Positions 39,401 through 49,700 of a stretch of DNA of 64,000 nt are shown here, piece after piece. A program made the translations under genes and the position numbers. The stretch is taken from positions 124,001 to 188,000 of the forward strand of contig JALIZF010001755.1 in assembly GCA_029948255.1 (NCBI GenBank), given 5' to 3'. The notes below the pieces were generated by a model that worked only from the letters and a program-made list of their open reading frames with translations, made no database searches and was not told where the DNA came from. The stretch is from Telmatactis stephensoni (Eukaryota; Cnidaria; Anthozoa; Actiniaria; Isophelliidae). Positions within the stretch are counted from its first letter, which is position 1, and each line of letters opens with the position of its first letter.

Positions 39401-40094
39401 ATAAATAAATGAATGAATAAATGAATGGATAATTATAATAATAATAATAATAATAAGTCTTTAATTAAATATAAAATATCAGACATATTCTATTTACAAC
39501 ACAAAGATAATAAAAGTGAAAATGGATGGATGGATGAATGATTGAATAGGCACAAATCAATCAATCAATCAATTAATCAGTCAATCAGTCAGTCAGTCAG
39601 TGACTGACAGTCAGTCAGTCAGTCAGTCAGTCAGTCAGTGACTCAGTCAGTCAGTCAGTTAGTAAGTCAGTCAGTCAGTCAGTCAGTCAGTCAGTCAGTC
39701 AGTCGGTCAATCTATCAATCAATCAATCAATCAAGGGAGGGAGGGGGGGTTGGGAAGGGTGAGTTCAAATAGGAAGGATGGAAAGGAGGATAGAAAGAAG
39801 AGTAACTTAAGATGCAATAAAAACACTACATTTTGATATTTTTTGGATAAAATCACAAGTTCACTTTTACCTTAAATTATCTCCATCCCTTACAAGATCT
39901 ATCTTTTCGCGAGAAGGCAGCAAAAAACCATTCATGTGCAGATTACAAAGATCACTAATATCAAACTTTTTACGAATCAAATATTCTAAATCTGAAACAA
40001 CTCTACACGCACTTTTATCGAAGAGAAACCATATGTTTCTGCTGTTGAATCCTGAAGGCGAATCATCAAAAGAAAGGCAGATTCGAGTAGTCAT
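33430..40094 (-). CDS. COIL: Coilin (Cajal body scaffold)
   Basis: Exons in transcript order: 40094-39871, 39388-39321, 39237-39183, 38643-37425, 36490-36443, 35985-35904, 34584-34487, and probably 33492-33430. Phases join to 618 codons; human coilin is 576 residues. Residues 1-80 match the coilin N-terminal ubiquitin-like self-association domain ([37 protein letters not shown]). The long central exon is Lys/Ser-rich and disordered, with repeated Ser clusters next to acidic residues ([19 protein letters not shown]). Residues from about 502 form the coilin atypical Tudor domain ([21 protein letters not shown], then [16 protein letters not shown], then [18 protein letters not shown]). Coilin organises Cajal bodies and snRNP maturation in the nucleus. 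The last exon is the weakest: it has a good acceptor and phase, and an AATAAA overlapping the TAA stop, but similarity is thin. No RG box is seen. Confidence 0.92.
34605..34990. repeat. GAAT/GGAT array in coilin intron 6
   Basis: Degenerate GAAT repeat with CAAT and a GGAT/GGGT block at 34903-34975. It lies between coilin exons 6 and 7, starting about 20 bp from the exon 7 acceptor. Confidence 0.9.
35335..35555. mobile_element. MITE family A, copy 1 (221 bp)
   Basis: Ends are AATACTCCAG and CTGGAGTATT. Longer inverted arms include TTGCTCAGC(A/G)TTAGCC and GGCTAACGCTGAGCAA. A second copy with the same ends and the same internal sequence is at 55212-55429. It lies in coilin intron 6. Confidence 0.85.
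36961..37400 (+). mobile_element. Retroelement 3' fragment (Penelope-like?)
   Basis: An open frame ends with [20 protein letters not shown] and a stop at 37156-37158. This resembles the C-terminal end of GIY-YIG-type (Penelope-like) retroelement proteins as I know them from invertebrate genomes. It is followed by a 3' tail with GAAGATGACTTCCACTCAGG, a phrase typical of a dispersed invertebrate repeat tail, and by repeated AAATATTGTTACTTTGA-type units. It sits in coilin intron 4, antisense to the gene, and reaches to within about 25 bp of the exon 4 donor (37425). Family assignment is tentative. Confidence 0.45.
39400..39735. repeat. AGTC/AATC tetranucleotide array in coilin intron 1
   Basis: GAAT and AAT repeats (39400-39460) are followed by a long AGTC/AATC array (39555-39735). 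It is in the first coilin intron. Confidence 0.92.
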
Positions 40095-40513
40095 TTTGGT
40101 CGAAATCTCGGTTCAAATTGATTGATTACAAAAAAGTTTGACTGAACAGTCCGCCATGACAGTTTTCTGGCACGTGTGTTTTATTACAGAGCTTTTGATT
40201 GGTCGAGAACATGTACTGAGTGTGAGCCAATCAAAGTTAACAATATAAAATAAATTTATAAATATATTTTTCAGACTTTAAAAAGACTTAAAAAAGAACA
40301 GAATATTAAAAGGTCTAAAATTTATGTAGCTTTGTCTACTTTGAGAAAATATGATTTGATTTGGGCAATGAATGGGAAATAATTTTGAACAATATTTTCT
40401 GTTGCGCCCACGTTCACTTCCTGTTTTCAGCGGACCTACCAAAAAGCCGCGGAAAGTTTGGAGAGTGATCTTCGATCTTGAGAATTTAGAAGGGACGGCA
40501 GAAGAAACAGAAA
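40095..40513. promoter_or_regulatory. Head-to-head promoter region of coilin and PLPP
   Basis: Only 419 bp separate the divergent start codons. The interval holds an inverted CCAAT box (GATTGG at about 40197), a forward CCAAT box (GAGCCAATCAAAG at about 40225) and a CACGTG E-box at about 40171. No TATA box is in an obvious place for either gene. This layout is typical of a bidirectional CCAAT promoter of housekeeping genes; shared control is inferred. Confidence 0.55.
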
Positions 40514-42062
40514 ATGTCTGCTACAAACGCCAATATTGAAAGCATAAATGGCGAGCATACAGAATCTAACGATCAATACACAAGCTTTAATAGCAAATAC
40601 AACAGACCAAGGCCCTGTTACAAATGGGTTTGTGTCGATCTGTTATGCTTTGTGGTCGTCGCTGTCCCGATCATCGTGCTGTACTTCGTCGGAGTCCCGT
40701 ACCATCGAGGATTCTTCTGCGACGACGAGAGTATCAAGAAACCGTTCAAACCCAGCACAGTATCTAGTGGTGCTGCAACTGCTGTGGGTTTAGTGCTCCC
40801 AGCAATTGCATTCGTCATTGTGGAAAGTGCTATCTACCGTGCGAAACTACAGAAAGTTGTGAAAGGGCGAGTTGTGGGCCGTGTCTTGTATGTCGGTCGT
40901 ATAAAGTTAAACTCGTTGGTTCTGACGCTGTTGAGGGTTATTTTTGTATTCCTTTTTGGTGCTGCAGTGAATGTATTGGTCACTGATGTTGGAAAATACA
41001 GTCTTGGTCGTCTAAGACCTCACTTTTTGGATGTTTGTAAACCAAACATCAACTGGTTGAACTGCACAGGGCAATTCATCACTCAAGATGTTTGTACAGG
41101 TGATCCCTCGGTTATCAGGCAAGCAAGATTGTCTTTTCCTTCTGGACATTCGTCCTATGCTGGTGAGTCTATGAAAATCACCTTTTATGAATTTCGAAAT
41201 TCCAAAGGCGGAAATACGGTCAAATTTTAATTGAATCAATTATGTATTAATTAATTGCACGGTCGATATCTTAAATTTTAATTGCTAATCAGTATTCAAT
41301 AGATGGCTATCTCCATCTAAGCATAAAAAGCAAAAATAAATTAAAAAGTTTAAATTAAATTAAAAAAAGATCCAGGGAGGGGGGGGGGGGGCAAATGTAT
41401 ATAGTTTCATACAAAATTCACTTCAAACCTGTGACAAAACTAAATCCAAAATGAAACAATCAATTAAACCTCAGGTGATCTGGAACCCTTGACCCTCCCC
41501 CTCCAGGGCTAGATTCACCACTGCATTTTCAATAGAGCCTCCCCCTTCTGAATTTTTATTTGTTCATTTAGTTATTTTCCCCTCCCCCTCCCTTTCCACT
41601 CCCCTCCCCAGGGCCAGCCATAAAAGCTAATTTACAAACGGATTCAGAACCATTCTTTTCCATTTATCCACTGAAGATGCCATGCCCCCCATGGATGACT
41701 AAGAACCATATACTTTTAGACTTCAGTGACTTTAGTCTCATACAAAATTCACTTCAAACCCTCACTTCAAACCTTTGATTTTTTCAGCCTATACAATGGT
41801 GTTCCTGATGCTGTACTTCCAGGCACGTGTCCATATCTCATCAAGTTTTCTGATAAAACCATTCCTTCAACTTGCACCATTCACTATGGCTGTACTCTGT
41901 GGTTTGTCAAGAGTCAGTGATTATAAGCATCACTGGTCAGATGTTCTTGCAGGATTGCTTCTTGGTACACTTGTTGCTTATTTCACTGTGTGGCAGCTCC
42001 TTCAATGGTTCCAAGAAAAACCATGTGAAAAACAACCAAAAGGTTTAAAGGACGTGGTTTGA
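40514..42062 (+). CDS. PLPP: Lipid phosphate phosphatase (PAP2/PLPP family)
   Basis: Two exons, 40514-41162 and 41788-42062, join in phase (GT at 41163, TTTTTTCAG at 41779-41787) to 307 codons, the usual length for PLPP1-3. All three catalytic motifs are present: C1 KYSLGRLRP (161-169), C2 PSGH (209-212) and C3 SRVSDYKHHWSD (257-268). The motifs give the nucleophilic histidine and phosphate-binding residues of an ecto-enzyme that dephosphorylates phosphatidic acid, LPA, S1P and related lipids. Several hydrophobic segments fit the six-TM fold, and NCT at 183-185 is a probable N-glycosylation site in the extracellular loop. The gene starts 419 bp from coilin on the opposite strand. Which vertebrate PLPP it corresponds to cannot be told by eye. 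No canonical AATAAA was noted close after the stop. Confidence 0.95.
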
Positions 42063-42203
42063 AGAATGATAAATAACTCGAACTTACATATACCTGTGAT
42101 TTTTGTAGTCTTTTTATTTATCCTAACTACGTATATACAAAAAGTGTGCATCATTAGAACCACATAACTCTTTATCACTCTACTTAATTTTGCTACAAGT
42201 TAT

Positions 42204-42380
42204 CAGGGGCAGATTTAGGGGAGGGGTGCAGGGGGGTGCACACCCCCTCCTGAGAAGACTGAGTCCTTTTTCTCAATATTTTTCCAAAATATCCTCTCGG
42301 CAGTTTCCAATTTATATGATAGTGCACCCCCTCCTGAAGACGGCATACCTTCTCCTTAAGATAATCCTGGATCCGCCCTG
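42204..42380. mobile_element. MITE with CAGGGGC ends
   Basis: The left end CAGGGGCAGATTTAGGGG is an imperfect inverted match of the right end CCTGGATCCGCCCTG. A second internal inverted match is GCACCCCCTCCTGA. Both flanks carry GTTAT. It sits just downstream of the PLPP stop. hAT-like ends, non-coding. Confidence 0.6.
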
Positions 42381-43222
42381 GTTATATGTCTTCAGTTGAG
42401 GGATGTTAGTATCAATCTTATTCAATTAAATGAAAACATTTGTCAAAAATGATATCTAAAAAAAAGAAAGAAAGAAAGCTGAATGGAAAAAGTAAAAAAA
42501 TGAAAGTAAGAATCCTTCATATTGTGGTTAGCTGCAACAATTCATCAAAGTTATAATAAGTACACAGTTATAATAATGTTACAATTACAAGAAGTAGTTA
42601 CAATATTCCATTTATAGTTCTTTTCAAGAGATTCAAGAGATATTTCAATAGTTTAGTTGCAAAAATGTATTGAAATTTTCATTAGAAACACTGGGTCCAT
42701 TTTCTGAAAGCTCAATTAGTGCTAATGTAGGATTAAAACCAACTGGTATTCTTAATAGTTAATTCTGGAGTAACACGATCCAGGCTTTCAGGAACTCAGG
42801 CAGTTATATATTTTACAACAACAATGCAAAATGTACTCATTTAGTTATAATATTCAATCCATAGTTGTATTCTGGAGAAGAATCTTTTATATTGTAGTTA
42901 GCTGCAAAAATGCATCAAAGTTGTCATTACTATGCAATATTCATGGTTATATTGGGGGGGGGGGGGGGGTTCTAAAAGGCGCAAAGTAGGCCTTAATGTG
43001 AAGTTAAGCCCCCACTTCTACTAAATCTAAAATAACTTCTTACCCCTCCCCTTTGAGGTAAAATGACTAACAACATCCCCCCCCCCCCAAAAAAAAAGTG
43101 GAAAACTGCAAACTAGACTAAGCTTTTATCATAAATTAGACTCAGATACACTCTACTTTATTACAACTGGTATTTAAAAAAAACTTTTGTGATTTGTTGG
43201 ATAGCCTGGATAAAGCAATAGA

Positions 43223-43613
43223 CCGGTGGGGAATCCCTTATAAAAGGGGGCGGGGGTCCTCGTCGGAAATTCTGAAAATGACCCCTAAAAGGGACCTGTA
43301 TTATGAGATGATGGGTGTGGCAGTGATGAAAATTCATCCCCTAAGAGGGACCAATCAATAACGCATCATTTTGGTTCGGTTTCTCGATCGCGCCCCATTT
43401 TATAAGGGAGTCCTTTTATAAGGAATTAAAATAAAATCAATATTTAAAAAGAAGCATTGCTGTTGATCTCATACCCTAAAAGGGACCACAAAACTCAGCT
43501 GGTGGTCATTCTTGTCATTATCACCCTAAGCAGGACCAAAATACTGATTTCAAACCCTAAAAGGGACAACGAGGACCCCTGCCCCCTTTTATAAGGGAGT
43601 CCCCCCCCAGGCA
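43223..43613. mobile_element. MITE family B, copy 1
   Basis: Ends are inverted copies built on ACTCCCTTATAAAAGGGGGC and CGGGGGTCCTCGTCG. The interior contains several CCCTAAAAGGGACC units. The same element is at 45991-46277 in the opposite orientation. A ~55-bp internal stretch (about 43370-43430) with its own TATAAGGGAGTCC motif hints at an internal duplication or nested partial copy. Confidence 0.8.
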
Positions 43614-44339
43614 AAATACTAACACTTCCGCAACTTCTAATGAGAGCTTTGTTGTATTAGCTTATTCCGACAATTATGGCTACCTATGGCACGGTAGGAG
43701 AATCAAGGATGATAAAAAGTGGACCCAGTACGTGGAGATGCTAGAACAGTTTCTTGCCAACGATATCACAGACGATAAGAAGCAAAGAGCGATCCTGCTG
43801 AGTGTGTGTGGGTCAAAAACGTATACACTTATTCGTGATTTGCTACAACCAAAGAAGCCAGCAGAGACGGCCGATCGACTTTAAGGATATTCTCAGTGAA
43901 GTCGGAAAACGCTACTCACCAAGCCTAAGCGGACGGAGAAAGCGTGGCGGAATTCATCGCACGATTGCGAAAACTGACTGAACAATTTTGGCGATACACT
44001 AGACTGCGAGTAGTCCCTCCTTTTCCCTCCAGAATCAGTAAAAGAGCGCCAAGAATACCTAGCTGGACGAGCGAAGAATGGGGGCGAGTAGGGGAGGGGA
44101 GAAGGGAGAGGAAAAGGAGGGACTGCAAACACACGACTACTCGTTGCCGACACAACGCAAAATTCCCATTGGTCGGAATTGATAATCACTCATCGGCCTG
44201 TCAGTCACTTGATCGGTGATCGATGTAAGACTTGTTTACCTATCAAGTCCAGGAAAATGGTGCAGCTTTAAGGTGGAATTGTTCAAAGTTGTGTAACAAG
44301 CATGAAATTCGGCACATTGATAGAGGTTCATGTGCTGAG

Positions 44340-45320
44340 TAATTCTGGAGGTGGAGCTACGCCCAGGAATCAATTACTTACTTATCGATATTTAGTGGAA
44401 TTTATTATCTCAGAAACAAAGATAGAGGATCTAATGTTAAAACAAAAAGGAGTGATGAAGGATAGTGATAAGGTAGAGTATGCTGAGTAATTTTTGATTG
44501 AGAGCCACGCCCCATAAATACTACTTTGAGAACTATAGCTATGGAATACAGTATAAATGTAATTGATACAAAAGGTTTTTCCTTTTGTGGCGTCCATGTG
44601 AAATCTTGCACATTGTTAAAGGCTTAGGCCCAAAGTAATCCTAGATATGGAGCCACACCTAAAAACAAGTACTTCCAGTTTTATGGCAATGGAATATATC
44701 ATTAATAAATCGGCAAAATATACCTTTAGTTTTAGTTTATAACCGTAATAGTGAAAGCAGTAATAAAATAAACAAATTCAAGATATGATTAGCATAGAGC
44801 TACGCCCTATAAAAGTGCTTACAGATTAATAGTAGCAGTTTCTTTCTGCCGCCACTTTTCAATTAAGTAATCGACTTTTTTACTACACCGATATACGTTA
44901 TACCATAACTAAAATTCTGTAAGTACTCAGTTAGGGCGTGGCTTTATGCTTATTACATTTTGAATTATATTAGCTCGCTCATAAAATTAAAGGTATATTT
45001 AATTTGCATACTCGATGTTTTAATGATATATTCCATTGCTATAAAACTGGAAGTACTTGTTTTTTAGGCGTGGCTATATCTAGGATTACTTTGGGCCTAA
45101 GCCTTTAGCATTGTGCACGATTTTACATGGACACCACAAGAAGAATAACCTGTATCCTGTATCAATTACATTTATAATGTATTACATAGCTATAGTTCTC
45201 TTAGTAGCATTTAGAAAAAAACCATTAGATACTGTTTTTCTTTATTTCTGAGATAATTAATTCGAAGAATATCGATATATAAGTAATTGATTTCTGGGCG
45301 TGGCTCCTATGGCGGTAGAT
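44340..45320. repeat. ~1-kb foldback (giant palindrome)
   Basis: Inverted arms match along nearly their full length. Examples are GGAGCTACGCCCAGGAATCA against TGATTTCTGGGCGTGGCTCC, ATTATCTCAGA against TCTGAGATAAT, and TTAGGCCCAAAGTAATCCTA against TAGGATTACTTTGGGCCTAA. The centre is near 44850-44900. It is non-coding and AT-rich. It is consistent with a large MITE or foldback element nested in the ~3-kb insertion. Confidence 0.85.
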
Positions 45321-45565
45321 CTGTGTCAAAATTAAATGTTTATTTTGACATAGACATTTTGTATTCTGCTATAGACTTTTTGTCTTCTGATACTATTCAC
45401 TTGTGGTAGTTCTCATTTTGAGGGTACTCTCATTTTGAGCATCCTCATTCAGAGGCATGGCTCATTTTGAAGGTTTGAGCAAATGAGGTATTGAGGTTAA
45501 AGCAAATGACACGTTACTTATTAAGAATAATATTAGTATATTTTCAAGACTCTGAGCTTTTACAA

Positions 45566-45674
45566 GAAGAGATGATACGTTGTATTTCCTTGTTGTCGAG
45601 CTACAACAGATGGCAGTAGCTGTGATTTGTCACTTGAAAATGCACCGGTTGAAACAGGAAGCATTATACGGCAA

Positions 45675-45713
<39 letters not shown>

Positions 45714-45988
45714 CTTACAAGAACTGGAGTACCTCTTGTTTTTAGACATAAAATAAAGTAGTCAGACAGTTGCCATAGCGTTGGGAGTATCTCAAAGTAT
45801 CCAAAGACGTTTGCAATAGTATGGTGTGCCAGTGTAAGCTCTCGATGGTCTTGTCTAACTGATGAAGAGCTTGATACTGTGGTATCAGAAATTCAGAATG
45901 CATTCCCAAACGCAGGATGCCGACGAATGGACCCTCAGCTGCGTGCTCGAGATATTAAAGTTCTAAAAGAGAGGATAATTAAGGCTCA
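45566..45988 (+). pseudogene. Transposase/integrase-like N-terminal fragment
   Basis: A helix-turn-helix-like segment (AIALGVSQSIQRRL) is followed, after in-frame stops and a frameshift, by LTDEELDTVVSEIQNAFPN and GCRRMDPQLRARDIKVLKER. This order resembles the DNA-binding N-terminus of integrase-core (Ginger-like) transposase proteins that I know from animals and fungi. The catalytic core is missing, and the frame ends where MITE family B copy 2 is inserted. A (TA)n run at 45681-45711 lies inside. Family name is tentative. Confidence 0.5.
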
Positions 45989-45990
45989 AT

Positions 45991-46277
45991 GCCCGGGGGG
46001 GACTCCCTTATAAAAGGGGGCGGGGGTCCTCGTCGTCCCTTTTAGGGTTTGAAATCAGTGTTTTGGTCCCGCTTAGGGTGATAATGACGAGAATGCCCAG
46101 CAGATGATGTTTTGTGGTCCCTTTTAGGGTATAAGATGTGTCCCTCTTGGGGGTTAACTTCATCACTGTGCCACGCCCATCATCTCACAATACAGGTCCC
46201 TTTTAGGGGTCATTGTCAGAATTTCCGACGAGGACCCCCGCCCCCTTTTATAAGGGAGTCCCCCCCCCCGGGGGGCT
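45991..46277. mobile_element. MITE family B, copy 2
   Basis: Inverted relative to 43223-43613, with the same ends (GGACTCCCTTATAAAAGGGG and its complement near 46246-46270) and the same CCCTTTTAGGG units. GGCTCAA occurs just outside both ends (45983-45989 and 46272-46279 region), a possible target duplication. Confidence 0.8.
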
Positions 46278-48376
46278 CAACGGCTTGCCGACGTCCGCCA
46301 TTGTGCGGAGTGCAAAGCTTTCTGGGAAATATTGTTTGGGTTTCCTGTTGTTACAAATTTCTGCATCCCCCAGAAATGTTTTCAGTACTACCCTCTCCCC
46401 CTTTGGAGAATTATGTCATGCTATACTAGTATGACGTCAGACAGTCCGGAAACCTGAAAACTGAAAACTGAAACCTCAAAACGAATGACCCTCCAAAATG
46501 AGCCATGCCTCAGAAGTCCTCAGTCGAATCCAAAATCACACAAAATCATTTTATTTGTTGCTTTGGGTACGAGATATAAAATCAGGGATCTTGATAACAA
46601 ATTACAATTTGACATTATTTTAATTACGGCCGTTCCGGTAGCAAAACTTGTATGACCTTTGGGTCACCTTTCCGGTATTTTACGTTCTCATCAATGAACG
46701 AGTCATATATATAATTTTTTAACTCCAAGCTAAAAAGCAGTTAGAACTAGTACAAAACCTAGCTGAAGAGTATATTTTTCCAATTAAACATGGAGACACC
46801 AGATTGATATCTCCATAGTTAAATAGTGGATAGTTTTAATTAGATCTAATTGCATGTAGTTGATAATGACAACTCGATGACAATTTTTTGACAATTGTGA
46901 AAAAAGGGGCGGTAATTCAAGTCTTCATGCATGTGTTGTCCTCTCCCTATCGCCCCCATTCTTCGCTCGTCCAGGTATTCTTGGCGCTCGCTTTTACTGA
47001 TTCTGGAGGGAAAAGGAGGGACTGCTCACAGTAACGATAAAGGCTTGATGATACTTAATGCGAGATTGAATAGTTTGCGGAATCAAAGAAGAAAAGATCC
47101 AACGACGATTGTTAGCCGAACCTGACCTTAGTACAAGCGTGCTGTAGAACTTGCTCTTGCCTTCGAGTCAGCGTCGAAAAACACACTGGACTTAGTGAAC
47201 AGCAAAGTCAAAGAGGAAATTGCACCTGACTGCGCCAAAAGAATGCTATCGCTGTGAAGGCAAACACAAGCCTACAAAGTGCCGTTTTAAGAATGTGAAA
47301 CGCTACAAGTGCGTGAAGAAAGGTCATCTAGAGAAAATGTGTCGCGGACAGAAGAAAGCTAGCGACAAAGAACAACCAAGGGACGGGGTTCAAGTCGGGG
47401 TTCAACGCATTTACTCACAGAGACTAGTAATTTACAACCTGACGACGGAAATGATGAATTGAATATACCATGTACAGCACAAAGGGAACTAATGGAAGTT
47501 CGTCAAAAGCCTGGAAAGTTGACTTTGAACTGTGTGGGAAACCACATAAAATGGAACTAGACTAATGCTGGAGCGACAAAGACGATCATCAGTGAAACAA
47601 CGTACGTACGTGACACTGTAGAACTTACAACCTCGACGGCACTTTACTTAGTATACGTATACGGGAGAAAAGATACCGGTCATTGGAAAAGTGACTATCC
47701 CAGTAAATTACGGGGGACAAAAGCACAAACTGCATGACGGCCTTGGTAATGAAGGGTGAAGGCCCTAACCAACTAGGACGTGACTGGCTTCAAGTTATCA
47801 AGATAAACTGGGAGACGGTACGTATTCAAGGTTAAAGAATGTGACCTCAAGCTCACTCATGTGCTTCAATTGCACAACGAAGTTTTTCAAAAAAGACTTG
47901 GTACACTAAAAGGGACGGAAGCTAAAATCTACGTTGACACAAATGCAAAACCTAAGTTTTGTAAAGCTCGCCCTGTACCATACGCGCTAAAGGAGAAAAT
48001 AGAAAATGAGCTGGATCGTCTTGTCGACGAAGGAATCTTATCAGCAGTGGAATTTAGTGAATAGGCCGCACCCATTGTGCCTGTTTTGAAACCAAATGGA
48101 TCTGTACGTACGTATCTGCGGCGACTATAAATGCAAAGTCAACCAAGCATCGAAGCTGGATAATTATCCTATTCATTCCCAAGACCGAAGATTTGCTAGC
48201 AACGTTAGGCGGTGGAAACAAGTTTTCAACTGAGCTCGACATGTCCCAAGCTTATCAGCAGCTGTCATTGGATGATGAGTCAAAGAAACACACGCGACAA
48301 TAAACGCACTAATAAGGAACTTTATCAATATGCAGGGATGCTTGTTAGAAATTTTGAAAATATCTCCTTAAAGGTA

Positions 48377-48714
48377 CCTGAGTCTTCCAGGTGGGCGTGG
48401 CAACACATGAGATTTACCCCTAAAAGGTACCAATCAATTGCATTTATTTAAATACAATCTATTGTAGCAATGAATACTGAAGTGGTCATAAAGATGCTAC
48501 AAGTGGGAGAAGAAAGGTCATCTAGAGGCGGACAGAAGAAAGCTAGCGACAAAGAACAACCAAGGGACGATCGACCGTATAGCAAACGTGGATCCAAGCC
48601 AAGTCGGAATTCAACGCATTTAATTACTCACAGAGACTAGTAATACAACTGACGGAAATGACGAATATATCTATACATGTCATGTGTTGCCACGCCCACC
48701 TGGATAAGACTCAG
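48377..48714. mobile_element. Inverted-repeat element carrying a Gag fragment
   Basis: The left end has CCTGAGTCTT followed by CCAGGTGGGCGTGGCAACAC. The right end is the inverted copy (TGTGTTGCCACGCCCACCTGG, then AAGACTCAGG; written here in two parts). Between the ends, 48490-48665 is a diverged copy of the gypsy zinc-knuckle region at 47300-47460 (GAAGAAAGCTAGCGACAAAG and CTCACAGAGACTAGTAAT are shared). So a short TIR element contains retroelement coding DNA. Confidence 0.7.
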
Positions 48715-49148
48715 GTTAGACAAGGCGCAAGAAAAAGTCGATCGCAAAAAGTGCAGAACTGTGTTTTCATACAAAATTTCGTTTTTCGAAAATTCGTATC
48801 TCCTTGATTTTTCAGCTTATATCCTTCAAACCTCACAGTTTTACTGATTTTGATATGCTCTTTCCAGCCATGGTCATTGTTTTTAAGTTTGGGAACTTTT
48901 GGAATTCCATGAAAAAGCCGTTAGTATGAAATGGTAGCAATTCACAAAATACGTCATTTACACGTATAAGATTACAGAATACGTCTTGGTAACAGTCATA
49001 TTTGCATTCAGCATGAAAAATCGGTTTAGAATAGTTATGTTACCAGCCTCTACCCCAAAATGCCTCCAGGTAGTCTGATTTTTCGAAAATGCGCCTTTAT
49101 TTCCAAAATTTCTAACAAGCATCCATGCCCTTTTTTGATTCACCATTT

Positions 49149-49284
49149 TCCATACATGACCATACACTGGTTCAGTGGTCACACAAAAAGGATTGAGGTG
49201 AGGTGGGGTGAGGATTATTCCAATTTAAATCCTGTAGCCTCACTTGGATGCTTTGTGTGTGACCACTGAACCAATGTATGGAAA
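49149..49284. repeat. Inverted repeat, 136 bp
   Basis: Arms share TGGTTCAGTGGTCACACA and its complement, plus TTTCCATACAT outside. The centre includes GTGAGGTGGGGTGAGG. It is likely another small MITE. Confidence 0.65.
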
Positions 49285-49700
49285 CTGGTGTATTGGAGTT
49301 TCACCCCTCCCCCCAGGAATTTCGCATGCATGTCAAAAATAAGTTTAGTGGACTAGTTTCACCATGCTGTCAGACTGCAAGTAATAACTGAAAATTCAAA
49401 AATTTGTCGGATAAAATTTGGACATATTTTCTGTATAATTTGTCAAAAATTGTTATGTGCAAAATTGACAAATAAATAGACAAGACTGTTATTCAGTGTA
49501 GTTTTCTTCTTCTATTCTATTCACCTCACCATTTTGATCGCAAAAATGAAAAGGAACGCGAAATCGCATCACTAAATACGGAGATTCAAAACAGGTGTTT
49601 CGTGAACTATGCCAAGCTGTCACGCCCTGTCACGTAATACCCTAAAATAGCAACCGCTTTGTACAAAAACAGCTGGCTCAATACAAGAGACCAGGAAAAC

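Larger units (their letters stand above)
44006..47030. mobile_element. Inserted DNA with ~85-bp inverted ends inside the gypsy copy
   Basis: The left end (44006-44093) contains AGTCCCTCCTTTTCCCTCC and then CCAGAATCAGTAAAAG and ACGAGCGAAGAATGGGGGCG. The right end (46943-47030) is the inverted copy of the same blocks. They meet the two broken ends of the Gag frame, so the whole ~3 kb appears to have entered the retroelement. It could be one non-autonomous DNA transposon, or two small MITEs bracketing later insertions: a further partial inverted copy of the end motif lies at about 44108-44130. No target duplication was resolved. Confidence 0.6.
43680..48345 (+). mobile_element. Decayed Ty3/gypsy retrotransposon, split by insertions
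   Basis: Remnants appear in order. A Gag core (43700-43890) contains WTQYVEMLEQFLANDI and ILLSVCG. More Gag follows at 47050-47160 (VCGI, then QRRLLAEPDL), then a zinc-knuckle region (47235-47345; a CX2CX4HX4C copy, and a second copy that has lost its first Cys). A poorly preserved protease-like segment (47440-47760) precedes the start of reverse transcriptase (47860-48300), whose sequence includes DMSQAYQQLSLDD. Many stops and frameshifts interrupt it, and RT ends after the first catalytic block. There is no integrase and no LTRs were identified. Roughly 43993-47035 between the two Gag parts is inserted DNA. The copy is dead. Confidence 0.85.

Noticed and set aside
43893..44219. Frames on both strands of 76-98 codons
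   Set aside because: They fall on the inverted ends of the ~3-kb inserted element and on gypsy Gag read in the wrong frame.
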